The notes: generated by a model not told the origin, from the sequence alone. DNA of 64,000 bases from JACPNO01 sp963825405 (GCA_963825405.1 CAWGTB010000005.1:124001-188000), one strand, 5' to 3'. Shown: positions 9,313 to 18,836, numbered from the stretch's first letter. Program-made: numbers and translations.

Positions 9313-9833
9313 GGATGCTCCGGATGCGGACAGCCAAACGTGGCGGGGACTCGTCCGCCTCGGTTCAGCTCGTTGAATCCGATTTCGGTGGCGTAAAAAA
9401 GCTGGGCCGTCAGGCGTTTGGCCAGTTCAAAAAAGCGGTGGCCAGGGGCGAGGTCGGACGTATCGCTCGTGTCGAGCTTTTCGAGAATCGATACCTGGCG
9501 ATCGCGGGCGCAACGTACGAAGGGCCTGCCTTCCGTGCGAATCGCATAGCCGTCCAACCAGCCCAGGCCTTCGCGAAACGCCTGTTTGTCATCCTCGGGC
9601 GAGGCAGAAAGCTGATGATCGAGATGGCGATCCACCTGTGCAGCAATCGCGCCCGGCGTATCAGTCGCGGGAATAATGAGATCGACCAGCGCGACTACAG
9701 TGAGATGTTGATGCGCATCGAAAAATGCCGGCGTCCATGACGAGACCAGCTTGCCGGTGGGCTGCTGAGCAATCCCAACCGCCGGAACCGCAGCCGAAGT
9801 TGCGGCGAGTTTCAGAATGTCGCGGCGATTCAT
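9309..9833 (-). CDS. Gluconate 2-dehydrogenase subunit 3 family Tat-exported protein
   Basis: 174 residues, starting with a twin-arginine-type signal (MNRRDILKLAATSAAVPAVG). The body matches the small gluconate-2-dehydrogenase subunit 3 family: FDAHQHLTVVALVDLIIPATDTPGA and a C-terminal YATEIGFNELN. In known enzymes this subunit accompanies a large GMC-type FAD dehydrogenase and a cytochrome. Neither is adjacent, so the partner must be elsewhere or the protein acts differently. It follows the GH-like gene by 21 bases and its stop overlaps the presumed permease start. Confidence 0.75.
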   Translation of the reverse strand: MNRRDILKLAATSAAVPAVGIAQQPTGKLVSSWTPAFFDAHQHLTVVALVDLIIPATDTPGAIAAQVDRHLDHQLSASPEDDKQAFREGLGWLDGYAIRTEGRPFVRCARDRQVSILEKLDTSDTSDLAPGHRFFELAKRLTAQLFYATEIGFNELNRGGRVPATFGCPHPEHP

Positions 9834-9854
9834 ATGCGAAGGGCCATGATAGCT

Positions 9855-12334
9855 CTACTTGCCGCTGCGCCGGTACACCACGGTAGCGCGTGTGAATCCA
9901 TCGCCGGGCGGGAAGTGCACCGGAACATCGCCGGCTTCGCGCGTCCACTGGTCGCCGCGCCAGGCCTTCACTTCCATCGTCGAGCCGGCTGGGCCTGCGA
10001 GCTCGAAACTGATTTTATCCGAATCGACTTTGGTATCGATGAGACGCGCGGCGCGCGGCTTGTCGCCCGGCTCAGGCGTGATCAATAGCGGCTGCAATTC
10101 CACGCCTTCGCGCACGCGAATCACCAGCTCGGCTTGCTGCACGGCGTCGGCGTCGAACATGACATGAACATCCGTATCGCTCGCTTCGAGTTTGGCGACC
10201 GCGCGCTTCCCGTTGAACGTGGCGCCCATCAGCGTAGTGCCGGGCGGAAGCGCCGGCGCGAATTGCACCTTGAGCGCTTTGCCTTTCACGGCGAGCTTGA
10301 TCCGAATCGAGCCCTTCTGGCGAACGATCTCGCCGCTCACGGAAGACGCGCCCACCAGGTAACGGTCGAAGCGAATGCCTGCCCAATCGGAAGGCATGTG
10401 GGGAGCGACGAGCAACGCTCCGCTCAGTGCGTCTCCTCCCAAACCAAAAAGTCCGGAGACCATGGGATGAATCACGGCAGACGACGAAAATAACTGATGC
10501 GGCACGGCGTGAGCGAGCGTCTGGGCGCGATCGCCGCTCAAGTATTCGGGAATGAATCCCGCGCCGGAAAAGCCGGTGAGCGCGGCCACGCCGTACAAAT
10601 GCTGCATTGCGGCGAGCGCACGGTGATCTCGATATTCCGCTACCGTGACGAAGCCGGTGACGAAGGGCCAGACGCTGCCATCGTTGTAGCTGAGCGGATC
10701 GTAGGCGGGGCTGTCGGTGGCGAAACAGGCGCACGCCCCAATCAGTGGACAGTTCCGGACGGTTGAGCGCGGCGACCGCGCGCGCGGCATTTTTCTCGTT
10801 CAAGCCGCCGTAGGAAAGCGCGATGGCCTGCCAGCCGGAGAGCGCCTCATAAACTTTGTTGTCGGCCAAACGGGCGAACGGATAGAAACCTTTGCCATCG
10901 CGAAACCAACTGTTCAGCGAAGAGCGCCCGGCGTCGAGCTGTTTACGGGCGCTGCTCACATTATCCGTGTGAGAAGCGAGCGTGGCGAGTTGCGTGTAAG
11001 CGTCGAGCGCGGCCAGCCAAACGCCGGCGAGGTAGACGTCTTTGTCGATTTTGCCCGGCGAGAGCGCCGGTCTCGGTGGCAGCGGCGCCGGCCTTGCGGT
11101 TGGACATCAGGCCGTCGGCGTCAAGGGTCGTCACGCAATACTGGTAGGCCTTTTCGAGCGACGGCCAGGATTTCTCCAGAAATTCGCGATCGCCGGAATG
11201 CACGACATAACGCGCCGCCGAAAACAGATACAGCGGCGTGGTATCGGCGTGATAGTAGCCGTACGAATATTTGCTCCAATCGAGCAGGGCCGCGCTCTGT
11301 GTCCACTCGTGCGGGATTTTGCCGTCGGCGCGTTGATGATCGCGCAGAAATTCCAGGGTGGCGCGGGCGCGGGCGAAATCGCCGTAATCCTCGATGCTCC
11401 AGGAATTCATGAGGGCATCGCCGCCGAAAAACCAGGCAAAGCCAGGACGCTCACTCGCGCCTGCGGGTCCGAAACCGGCGACCAGACCGCAGCCTACGCC
11501 TTCATCGCACTGCCAACCTTTGTCGACAGCGAGCTTGGCCCATTCGAACGCTTGATTGAGCGTTGCGTCCGGCGTCTCCAGGTGAATGGTTGCGTCCTGG
11601 AAAGCGCGGTAGTAGCGATTGGATTTCGTCAGCAAATCCGCCGCGCCGGCTAGCGTTTCCTTGTAGAGCTTCATGGCTTCGGCTGAGCCCGCGCCCGATC
11701 CGGCGATCACGATGGGAATCGGCCCACGGCGCGCGATTTCCGGCGTGACGTCCATTTCGAGCAGGACAGTGTGCTCCGGCAACTGATGGCCGATCTGCTC
11801 GCTTGACCGCGTAAACAGCGGCGATCCAACTACCGCCGCATAGCGATGCAAGCCCTCTTCGATGACCAGAGCTTTTTCGGCCGGATCGAAGGCGCTGCTC
11901 TGCCCACCGAAAGAAGCCGGCCACATGGGACGCATCTCGACCGTGAATGATGCGCGCAGCCGCAGCGGCCGCGCGGTATCGATATCCAGCAGCACGGCAG
12001 CGGCCGGCAGGCCGAGCGAGGGAACCCAGGTCTGGCGAATGGTGAACGCCGCGTGCGAGTGCGTAATGGTGACATGACCAGGCGAAACGTTGACGCGCTC
12101 GGCCAGGTCGGCCAGCGGCACAGGCTCGAGCGATCCATCGAAATACACCGAGAGCCGAAAATCGCGCAGCACTTTCACCGGCATCATCCAGGCTTCGAAT
12201 GTGCCATCTTCATGGCCCAGCAACGACGCGCGCCAGCCCACTGCTTCGATGAATTTGCGCGGTTCCGCGGCTTTGCGAATTTCCTGCGCCTGCATCAGGC
12301 TTGCGGCCAATACCAAGAGAGTGACCCTGCGCAT
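9855..12334 (-). CDS. Secreted (alpha/alpha)6-toroid glycoside-hydrolase-like protein, two frameshifts
   Basis: About 825 residues once joined. A signal peptide (MRRVTLLVLAASLMQA) and an N-terminal beta-sandwich precede an alpha-toroid catalytic region with AWFFGGDALMNSWSIEDYGD, RADGKIPHEWTQSA, YGYYHADTTPLYLF and YNDGSVWPFVTGF, resembling amylo-alpha-1,6-glucosidase and trehalase-like (MGH1/GH15/GH63-type) enzymes. A C-terminal beta domain ends FTRATVVYRRSGK. The frame changes near 11060 (after MSNRKAGAAATETGALAG) and near 10735 (before TDSPAYDPLSYN). Carbohydrate substrate unknown. First gene of the long minus-strand run ending at 2821. Confidence 0.7.
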
Positions 12335-12380
12335 AACCCCATCATCGCAATTTCGGGCGGTGCTATCATACGGTGGCAAT

Positions 12381-13049
12381 ATGGCCCCCGTGAAGCGTCC
12401 CAAGACCGCGGCGGAACGCGCGGCGCGCATCAAGAAAATTCTGCAGGGTTTGGACAAGATGTATCCCGGCGTCACCTGCGCGCTCTCGCACCACACGCCG
12501 TGGGAGCTGCTGGTGGCCACGATTCTCTCCGCGCAATGCACCGACAAACGCGTGAACGAAGTGACGCCCGGCCTGTTCGCAAAATATCCAACCATGCAGG
12601 ATTTCGCCGCGGTCCGCCCGGAAGTGCTGGCGCAGGATATTCGCTCGACAGGGTTCTTCAACAACAAAGCGAAATCGATCACTGGCGCGGCGCGCCGAGT
12701 CCTCGCCGATTTTGGCGGCCTGGTCCCGAAGACGATTGAGGAAATGCTCACCATTCCCGGCGCCGCGCGCAAGACGGCCAACGTAGTGCTAGGCAGCGGT
12801 TACGGCATCGCTTCCGGAATCGTGGTGGACACGCACGTCGCGCGTTTGTCAAAACGCTTGGATCTCAGCAAGGAAACGGACCCCGTCAAAATCGAACGCG
12901 ATCTTATTAAGATTATTCCTAAAGACCGCTGGATTCTCTTTTCGCACCAGCTCATTCATCATGGCCGCGCGCTGTGCCAGGCGCGTAAACCGCGCTGCGC
13001 CGAATGCCTGATCGAGCCGCTGTGCTACGCCAAAGACAAAACGGTGTAA
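12381..13049 (+). CDS. nth: Endonuclease III (DNA glycosylase/AP lyase)
   Basis: 222 residues, full length. Helix-hairpin-helix IPGAARKTANVV carries the catalytic lysine; VDTHVARLSKRL carries the catalytic aspartate. The C-terminal 4Fe-4S motif is complete, with Cys spacing 6-2-5 in CQARKPRCAECLIEPLC. It removes oxidised pyrimidines in base excision repair. The hairpin reads PGAARKT where PGVGRKT is usual, a mild substitution. The ATG at 12381 lies 46 bases from the divergent GH gene start. Confidence 0.95.
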   Translation: MAPVKRPKTAAERAARIKKILQGLDKMYPGVTCALSHHTPWELLVATILSAQCTDKRVNEVTPGLFAKYPTMQDFAAVRPEVLAQDIRSTGFFNNKAKSITGAARRVLADFGGLVPKTIEEMLTIPGAARKTANVVLGSGYGIASGIVVDTHVARLSKRLDLSKETDPVKIERDLIKIIPKDRWILFSHQLIHHGRALCQARKPRCAECLIEPLCYAKDKTV

Positions 13050-13145
13050 GCCGCCAACTTCCTCTTTACGAAGCGTTTACAAAGCCTTGGCAACCGCACC
13101 CAGGCGGCTCGCGTCGATCATAGTGAGTGGCAAAGGAGAGATGCA

Positions 13146-13697
13146 ATGAGATTCAAGGTATTCGTTACCGCACTAGTGGCCGCGGGTTTGTCGCTGCCCG
13201 CGGGAGCTAATACGACAGGCACGCCAGCCAGCGCGGACCAGGAATTGGGTGCGAAGCTGGGCCACGAAGTTCGCATGTACGCGCGCTACAGCATTTGGGA
13301 CAACATAGCGTTCCGCGTGCATGAAGGCGATGTCGAACTGCAGGGGCAAGTCAGCCAGCCGTTTAAGAAAGCCGATATCGAGCGCATTGTGCAGAAAACG
13401 CCGGGCGTTCGCAGCGTGACTAATAATCTGCGCGTGCTGCCAACCTCGTTCTTCGATGACCGGCTGCGCAGGCAGGTGGCGAGCGCCATTTATCGCGACC
13501 CGATGCTATCGCGTTACGGGAATCAGCCGTTACCGTCGATCCACATCATCGTCGACAACGGACATGTGACGTTGGAAGGCGTGGTGAATAACCAGACCGA
13601 TAGTAACGTCGCGGCGATTCGCGCTCAGGGTGCCGGCCTTAGCTTTGGCCAGGTCACCAATAACCTGCGCGTCGAAAACCCGACGGTGAAAAAGTAA
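13146..13697 (+). CDS. Secreted protein with two BON domains
   Basis: 183 residues. The signal peptide MRFKVFVTALVAAGLSLPAGA is followed by two BON repeats: HEGDVELQGQV with GVRSVTNNLRVLP, and DNGHVTLEGVVNNQTD with GQVTNNLRVENP. BON domains bind membranes or phospholipids in OsmY-type periplasmic proteins. GGAGA lies about ten bases upstream of the ATG. Monocistronic: a large palindromic repeat follows directly. Confidence 0.88.
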   Translation: MRFKVFVTALVAAGLSLPAGANTTGTPASADQELGAKLGHEVRMYARYSIWDNIAFRVHEGDVELQGQVSQPFKKADIERIVQKTPGVRSVTNNLRVLPTSFFDDRLRRQVASAIYRDPMLSRYGNQPLPSIHIIVDNGHVTLEGVVNNQTDSNVAAIRAQGAGLSFGQVTNNLRVENPTVKK

Positions 13698-13702
13698 GGA
13701 CT

Positions 13703-13768
13703 CGTGGGGCAGGTCCCCGACCTGCCGCTTTGACCGGAATCTCCGGCAGGTCGGGGACCTGCCCCACG
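13703..13768. repeat. Compound palindrome: perfect 24-bp inverted repeat made of two smaller hairpins
   Basis: Arms at 13703-13726 and 13745-13768 are exact reverse complements. Each arm contains its own palindrome, GGCAGGTC-nnn-GACCTGCC. A third single copy of the same core lies at 25163-25185. It sits just after the BON stop, so it may terminate transcription or protect the 3' end, but there is no T-tract. It appears to be a dispersed REP-like element. Confidence 0.85.
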
Positions 13769-13792
13769 ATGTTGTTATAATTTCCTTTCAAA

Positions 13793-14086
13793 ATGGCCAA
13801 CCCGAAATACGAAGCTAGCGACAAACCGGTCCCGGTCTCAGAGTTGGTGGCGACGCTGAGCGATGGCACTAAAGTGAAGCGCCGTGTGCCCCGCCAGCGC
13901 GCCTGCAACGAGAAAGACGAAAAGGGCAAATTGTGCGCGGGCCATCTGAAACGCTGGTATTTTTTCGGGGATGAAGTGAAACAGAAGTTCGGACCGGAAG
14001 TGGAAATCTACCGGTGCGAGCATTGCCACACGCTGTACCTGCCCAATCAGGAAGAAGAGCCGCGCACGGGAACGTTGAGTTACTGA
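13793..14086 (+). CDS. Small cysteine-containing (zinc-ribbon-like) hypothetical protein
   Basis: 97 residues, not assigned to a named family. It has two cysteine pairs: one around RACNEKDEKGKLCAGH and a CxxC in YRCEHCHTLYLP, arranged like a zinc ribbon. The middle is basic (KVKRRVPRQR), which would suit nucleic-acid or protein contacts. The ATG at 13793 has no strong ribosome site. The last seven bases overlap the convergent gene on the other strand. Function unknown. Confidence 0.65.
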   Translation: MANPKYEASDKPVPVSELVATLSDGTKVKRRVPRQRACNEKDEKGKLCAGHLKRWYFFGDEVKQKFGPEVEIYRCEHCHTLYLPNQEEEPRTGTLSY

Positions 14087-14818
14087 CGCGGCTGATTCAC
14101 CGCAAACGGGTCGTCTTTCGGATACAAGGGAAAATCGGCTTCGCAAATCTTGCCGGGGCTCACGGCGTACTCGCGCTTCAGATTATCGGCTGCCCACCAG
14201 ATGAAGAGATCCTTGGGCAATTGCAAACGGAGATGGTAGGCGGATTCGGGAAGCTGAGTGAATTCAAATGAACCATCCGCTGCCGTTGTTGTCCGGAACT
14301 CACCGGTCTGCCCCACCGCGGTCACCACAACGGATGGGGTAGGCTTGGCCTCAAGCCGGCTTAGTGGAGAGACGCCGGGGTAGGGTTCGACGCCGACGAA
14401 TCCGAAGAGCCTGGGCCGGTGGCTTCCCATCGCGGATTGCGCGGGCCTGCCGAATGTGTGCCGCAGCCACAATAGCTGGGCGGGTTCCGCTGCACACGCT
14501 CGTCCATAAGTTCGAACCAACCGAATTGGCGGAAACGAAATACTCGACGCCCCGGCGAAATGAGTAACCGCAAGAGCCGAATCCCTCATTGGTGTGGACA
14601 GTGAGAGTGGTTTTTCCGGCGCAGGGAACCGAATGCTTCGGAAACCGTGAAGTCGATGGCTACACTATCGCCGTCCGAATGGAGCAGCAGTCGGCGTGCC
14701 GACGAACTCGAAATCCTGCTTGGCGACGCTCCAGCAGCCTGAACCAGAAGAAGCAACTGCAAGCCAATCCCATGGAGGGCGCCATACCGAGCAGGCAGAA
14801 AAGTGCGATCAGCCTCAT
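14080..14818 (-). CDS. Secreted TIMP/NTR-like plus carboxypeptidase-regulatory-like domain protein, multiply frameshifted
   Basis: Reconstructed by following homologous-looking segments across frames. The start at 14818 gives a signal peptide MRLIALFCLLGMAPSMGLA followed at once by CSC, the arrangement of TIMP-like NTR domains. After a frame change near 14745 comes CWSVAKQDFEFVGTPT; after others near 14670 and 14630 come SVAIDFTVSEAFG and TLTVHTNEGFGSCGYSF, then FVSANSVGSNLWTSVCSG. A last change near 14405 leads to a beta-sandwich segment (DGSFEFTQLPESAYHLRL) and the C-terminus. Four shifts in 740 bases could be decay or poor sequence. The intact part alone (about 14080-14400) would be recognised only as CarboxypepD_reg-like. 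Confidence 0.55.
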
Positions 14819-14837
14819 GCCACTTAATTTAAGGTCC

Positions 14838-14896
14838 AAAAAAGAAAAACCGCATCGGGAGGCTCAGGACCTGCGCGAGCCAATTTACCGATGCGG
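14838..14896 (-). terminator. Intrinsic terminator just upstream of the TIMP-like gene
   Basis: On the minus strand, CCGCATCGG (14888-14896) pairs with CCGATGCGG (14850-14858). An inner GGCTC/GAGCC stem lies at 14877-14881 and 14861-14865. A tract of 11 T interrupted by one C (14838-14849) follows. It ends 20 bases before the ATG of the same-strand gene, an unusual place for a simple terminator and typical of an attenuator. Confidence 0.7.
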
Positions 14897-15027
14897 TCCG
14901 CCCGTGTCGAGCTGAGATCCGGCAGCGGGTCGTCTGGCAACTAAACGTCCCGTTTACGTTCCTGGTAAGGTCCGCGTCCAACGTCCTATACCACGAACGC
15001 CAAATAACTACCGCAACTGAGGATCCC
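14838..15027 (-). ncRNA. Candidate structured RNA or leader element upstream of the TIMP-like gene
   Basis: In the 529-base gap between the divergent genes, the minus strand can fold extensively. The closing helix pairs 15021-15027 with 14914-14920 (seven pairs, one G-U). Inside it, 15011-15014 pairs with 14925-14928 and 14999-15004 with 14933-14938. Two hairpins sit at the tip: 14985-14992 with 14964-14970, and 14943-14955. An intrinsic terminator follows at 14838-14896. A promoter-like pair lies upstream at 15215-15243. It may be a free small RNA (6S-like in shape) or an attenuating leader. No Rfam family was recognised with certainty. Confidence 0.4.
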
Positions 15028-15214
15028 TGGAGAGAAGCTTGCAACCGTGCGTCGTCAAAAAACCCCTCTGTTGCAACCAACAAACGATCAAATAGCGAGC
15101 GTCAAACCTGAACATCGAGCTCCCGCAAGCGCGTTGTCATCATTCGCCCGCCCTTTTTTCGCCTGCCTGTTGCAGCAGAGGGCAGGTTTAAAGGTACTTC
15201 GACGATTCATCAAA

Positions 15215-15243
15215 GAATTAGCAACTGCGCGGCCAATTGTCAA
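15215..15243 (-). promoter_or_regulatory. Sigma70-type promoter for the candidate RNA/leader
   Basis: TTGACA on the minus strand at 15238-15243 and TAATTC at 15215-15220 are separated by exactly 17 bases. The predicted transcript would run toward the structured region at 15027-14838. The rest of the gap (15028-15214) holds a short CCTGCC/GGCAGG hairpin and no gene that I can recognise. Confidence 0.5.
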
Positions 15244-15347
15244 TGCTTGTAACACGTTGATTTAAGAGTGACAGGCGAGCTTTTCGCGGCACCCGACCGG
15301 TACCAGCCTGTGCTACCGGTGTGTCCGTATGACACAATCGAGTGAAA

Positions 15348-16732
15348 ATGCGCAGGTGGGCCGGATTGCTAACTCTTGGGGTGTTGTCGTTGCCCGGATT
15401 GCTGGCGCAAGATGCCGATTTGCGCGTCTACACCGAGCATCCACGCCTGTTCCTGCGGCCCCAGCGGCTACGCCTGCTGCAACGCGGAAAAACAGCGGGA
15501 CTCCCAGCGTTGGCGGCAATTTTCGTTGTTGATGGCCGGCCATGCGCCTATGCCCGAGCCGGGTTTTGCCGAGGCGCTTTACTATCGCGCCGGAGGCGAG
15601 GCGGAAGGCGGCAAGCAGGCGGTGGCCTGGGCGCTGAGTCCGGCGGCGACCGATTTGCGACAGCTCGCGCTGGTGTTCGACTGGTGCCAGGATGCGCTCA
15701 CGGAAACGCAATCGCAAACGCTGGCCAAGAAGCTGGCGAAAATTATCGATGCGACTGCCGCTGACCGCTCGTTGCCGCTACTCGCTCCCGCCTGGTGGCC
15801 GCGATCGCGCTGGCGGATCATTTGCAAGACGTGTCGGCGCAAGAATGTGGAGCAGATCATTCGCGTCTGGTGGCAAGGGCAAATCGCGCCGGCACTCAAA
15901 GCCGGCCGCAACGTGGTTCCACGAGACGATCTCTACGCGCTTTACGAGATCCTGCACGCGGTCCGCGACAATATGAATCTCGATCTGCGGGAAGCGGGCT
16001 CGCTGTTCTTCAAAGGCCTGCCCGCGTACGATCTGCTGAGTTACTATCCGGCCACTTTTCCCGCCGCCGAAGGCGAGTATCGTATCCCCGCTGTGAAAGG
16101 CGCGCGCGAGCCGGACCTGCGCCGCGCGGCGCTGGCACGCGCAGCGGAACTGGCGATGGTGCCGTTCGACAACAATTCCAATCAGACGCTGGTGCTGCAG
16201 GGATGGCTGATGCACGACAGCTTTCTGTTGCGCGGCACGTTCGGCGTCACGTATGAATTTCTCTGGGCCAACCCTTACCAGCCCGGCCTGAGCTACTATC
16301 ACGTGCCGCTGGTGTTTCACGACGATCTTTTCGGCAGGCTGTTCGCGCGCTCCAGTTGGGAAGAGAACGCGCGCTGGCTAGGTTATTTCGACGGCGAGCT
16401 CCAGCTTTTTCAAGACGGCAAGGTTACGGTGCTGAATCCTGAGTCGGCGGAGAGTCCGCTGACGATGGATGAAGCGGTGGTGTATTTCGGACGCAGTGCG
16501 CAGCGCTTTACGTCAAACTGGAGCCGGAGGTGGACGCCTTTGTGCTGGGCCTCAAGCCGGCGCGTTCTATCAGATTGAAGTAGACGACGAAGAGCTGGTG
16601 GAGCAGTCGACCGATCCAGGCGGCATTCTGGCGCTGCACTTGCCGCGCCAGGTGAAGGTCGGTGTGCGGATACGGCCGCGGCCAACTGCGATAGAATCGC
16701 ACGGTCAGGCTGAAGGGGAGAAATCGCAATGA
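15348..16732 (+). CDS. Secreted protein, possibly heparinase/alginate-lyase-like toroid, frameshifted
   Basis: The start (ATG 15348, or GTG 15342) gives a signal peptide MRRWAGLLTLGVLSLPGLLA and DLRVYTEHPRLFLRPQRLRLLQ, a beginning like that of heparinase II/III and polysaccharide-lyase proteins. Frame changes are needed near 15490, in a compensated pair at about 15780-15840, and near 16515, where VYFGRSAQRF continues as PGAFYQIEVDDEELVEQ. A helical middle (EALYYRAGG, QIIRVWWQGQIAPALKAGRN) and a beta-rich C-terminus fit a toroid plus sandwich. Substrate not predictable. The stop overlaps the next start as ATGA. Confidence 0.5.
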
Positions 16733-17772
16733 ACCGCAGGAAATATTTGCAGGCTATGGCCGCGCTAGGCGCGTCATCCGCTGTTGCGACAGCCGCCGCT
16801 GGAAGTGCCATTCAACTGCATGTCGAGATGGAAGTGGATCCGGCGCGTGAAAAAGAATTGCTGGCGAACTATCGCCAGACTTTTCATCCGGCCATCACCA
16901 AGCAGCCAGGGTTTGTCGACGTCAAACTGCTGAAGTTTCGCAGCGTGGCGTCGGGTGCGGTGAAGGCGCCGGCCCTGTACCGGCTGCTGATTAGCTTTCA
17001 GACCGAAGAACAGCGGCTGCAATGGGTGGCGACAGATCTTCATCAAAAAGTTTGGCCCACGCTTTCGAAGACGCTCAAGAATCCGGATGCCGTGGCTGCG
17101 ATTCTCTACGACGCCGTAAACGCCGCGGAATCAAAAATGGAACTGCTTGATCCAGTAGAAGTGCGCGTGCTCGGCGCGCTCATCGAAAAAGAGGCGACGA
17201 CACCGGAGCATTACCCGCTGTCGCTGAATGCGCTGGTGAACGCGTGCAATCAGAAATCGAATCGCCATCCGGTTGTGGACTATGACGACGACACGGTGAG
17301 CGAAGGCATTGACCGCCTGCGGGAAAAACGGCTGGCGGTGGTGCTAGTGGGCAGCGGGCGCGTAACCAAGTATTCCCAGCGGGTGTCGGAGACATTGAAC
17401 CTGGGAAGGCGGGAGTTGGCGGTGCTGTGCACGCTGCTGCTGCGCGGCGCGCAAACGCTGGGCGAGATCAAGGACCGCAGCGAGCGAATGTTCGCCTTCG
17501 CGGATCTGGATGAGACGGCACGCGCGCTGGAGAAGCTGGCCGAATGGCCGGATGGGGCGCTGGTGCGGAAGCTGTCGCGGCAGCCGGGGCAGAAGGAAGC
17601 GCGCTATGCGCACCTGCTGGCGGGCGAGCCGGAAGCAGACGCGGAGATACCGGCGGCTGCGGCTGCGCAGCCTAGCAAGTTAACGACGCTTGAACAGGAA
17701 GTGCGGGAATTGCGGTCCGAAGTGAGCGAGTTAAAGAGAAGATTGGACGATCTGGACGCGCAACTCCGATAA
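16729..17772 (+). CDS. Tat-signal ABM-like domain fused in frame to a YceH/DUF480 protein
   Basis: 347 residues. Residues 1 to about 30 look like a Tat signal (MNRRKYLQAMAALGASSAVA). Residues about 30-130 resemble a dimeric alpha-beta-barrel antibiotic-monooxygenase-type domain (LHVEMEVDPAREKELLANYRQ). From residue 136 (MELLDPVEVRVLGALIEKEA) the protein is a complete YceH/DUF480 winged-helix protein ending in a coiled coil. YceH proteins normally start at exactly that Met and are cytoplasmic, so fusion behind an export signal is odd. A lost stop codon between two genes, around 17133-17137, is an alternative. The upstream stop overlaps the start. Confidence 0.75.
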   Translation: MNRRKYLQAMAALGASSAVATAAAGSAIQLHVEMEVDPAREKELLANYRQTFHPAITKQPGFVDVKLLKFRSVASGAVKAPALYRLLISFQTEEQRLQWVATDLHQKVWPTLSKTLKNPDAVAAILYDAVNAAESKMELLDPVEVRVLGALIEKEATTPEHYPLSLNALVNACNQKSNRHPVVDYDDDTVSEGIDRLREKRLAVVLVGSGRVTKYSQRVSETLNLGRRELAVLCTLLLRGAQTLGEIKDRSERMFAFADLDETARALEKLAEWPDGALVRKLSRQPGQKEARYAHLLAGEPEADAEIPAAAAAQPSKLTTLEQEVRELRSEVSELKRRLDDLDAQLR

Positions 17773-17780
17773 AAAAATTG

Positions 17781-17834
17781 CTCGCAGAGACGCAGACTAC
17801 GCAGAGAAAAACCAACTCTGCGAGAAACTTTTTT
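17781..17834. terminator. Hairpin with T-tract; member of the GCAGAGACGCAGA repeat family
   Basis: CTCGCAGAG (17781-17789) pairs with CTCTGCGAG (17816-17824). T6 follows at 17829-17834, and A7 precedes it, so it could work in both directions between the convergent DUF480 and ATP-grasp genes. The intervening GACGCAGACTACGCAGAG resembles the long inverted repeat at 39245-39331. Confidence 0.7.
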
Positions 17835-18834
17835 AAGCGCTGCAACTATCCAGAATTTTCTGAATCAGCACCTCGTACTGCATTCCCCCCATGGCGGCTG
17901 ACTGCGCGAAGTCCTCATCCTGCGCGAGCGAGGGGTTGGGATTGGCCTCAATCACCACCACTTCCCCGGCTGGGGTGAGACGCACGTCGATGCGGCCGAA
18001 ACCTTCGATCTTCAGCAGCCGGTAAACTTTGCGGGCCACTCTGGTCAATTTATCCGCCACGCCCTCGGGCAGCGGCTCGGCGGCGCCGTTTTTGATGCCC
18101 CATTTCTTGCGGTAGGTTTCATTCCATTTGGCTTGGAAGGTGGCGAACTTGGGGACGTCGTCGGGAACCTGTCCGAAAAAAATCTCGCGCGGCGGGAACA
18201 CGATGAGCCGTTGGTTGCCGATCACGCTCACGTACAGTTCGCGCCCCTCGATGTATTCTTCAATCAAAGCGTCACAGTCGAATTTCTCGTGAATGAAGCG
18301 CGCCCGCTCGATCGCTTCCGCTTCGGTTTTCACAAAAGACGCCTGGCTGATGCCGTCTGAAGACTCCTCGCAAACCGGCTTGACGAACGCCGGATAAATG
18401 AAACGCCGCAGATGGCGCAGGGGATGGTTGCGATGCGAGACCACGAAATGCGGCACGCGCACGTGATGATACGCGAGGACCTTTTTGGCCAGAGCCTTGT
18501 CTTTGCAAAGCAGCAGCGCGCCGGGACGCGCCCCGGTGTAGCGCACTTTCATCAGCTCGAGCAAAGCCGGAATGTTGGGCTCATGCGAGCGGTCGTGACG
18601 GAACGATTCGGAAAGATTGAAAACGATATCGGGGGCAAACGCAGTGAGCTTGTCGACGATCGAGGCGACGTTGTTGAACACGGCCAGCGTCTCTACTTCA
18701 TGGCCGAGGCGCTGCAGGCACAACAACACGTCCGCCTCGGTGGGCTTGTCCTCTTCTTCCTTGAGAGAGCGCGCGGAGAAGCTCTCTTCGGGAGCAGGAG
18801 GACGGGCGAGGTCGAATAAGACGAGAATTTTCAT
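17833..18834 (-). CDS. ATP-grasp ligase related to D-alanine-D-alanine ligase
   Basis: 333 residues. The N-terminal pre-ATP-grasp domain (MKILVLFDLARPP) includes APDIVFNLSESF, like the substrate region of Ddl. The ATP-grasp core has KALAKKVLA, PAFVKPVCEESSDGIS, EEYIEGRELYVSVIG, GFGRIDVRLT and metal-binding VIEANPNPSL. It forms an acyl phosphate and joins a carboxylate to an amine. The N-terminus is long and differs from cell-wall Ddl, so another substrate is likely. It starts two bases after the stop of a metallopeptidase gene, forming a two-gene unit. Confidence 0.8.
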   Translation of the reverse strand: MKILVLFDLARPPAPEESFSARSLKEEEDKPTEADVLLCLQRLGHEVETLAVFNNVASIVDKLTAFAPDIVFNLSESFRHDRSHEPNIPALLELMKVRYTGARPGALLLCKDKALAKKVLAYHHVRVPHFVVSHRNHPLRHLRRFIYPAFVKPVCEESSDGISQASFVKTEAEAIERARFIHEKFDCDALIEEYIEGRELYVSVIGNQRLIVFPPREIFFGQVPDDVPKFATFQAKWNETYRKKWGIKNGAAEPLPEGVADKLTRVARKVYRLLKIEGFGRIDVRLTPAGEVVVIEANPNPSLAQDEDFAQSAAMGGMQYEVLIQKILDSCSA

Positions 18835-18836
18835 CC

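Noticed and set aside
13703..13768. CRISPR-like repeats
   Set aside because: Only two copies in inverted orientation with no regular spacers; a palindromic repeat is the better description.
14829..15083. 84-codon minus-strand frame
   Set aside because: Covers the terminator and structured-RNA region, lacks a ribosome site and reads through hairpin arms.
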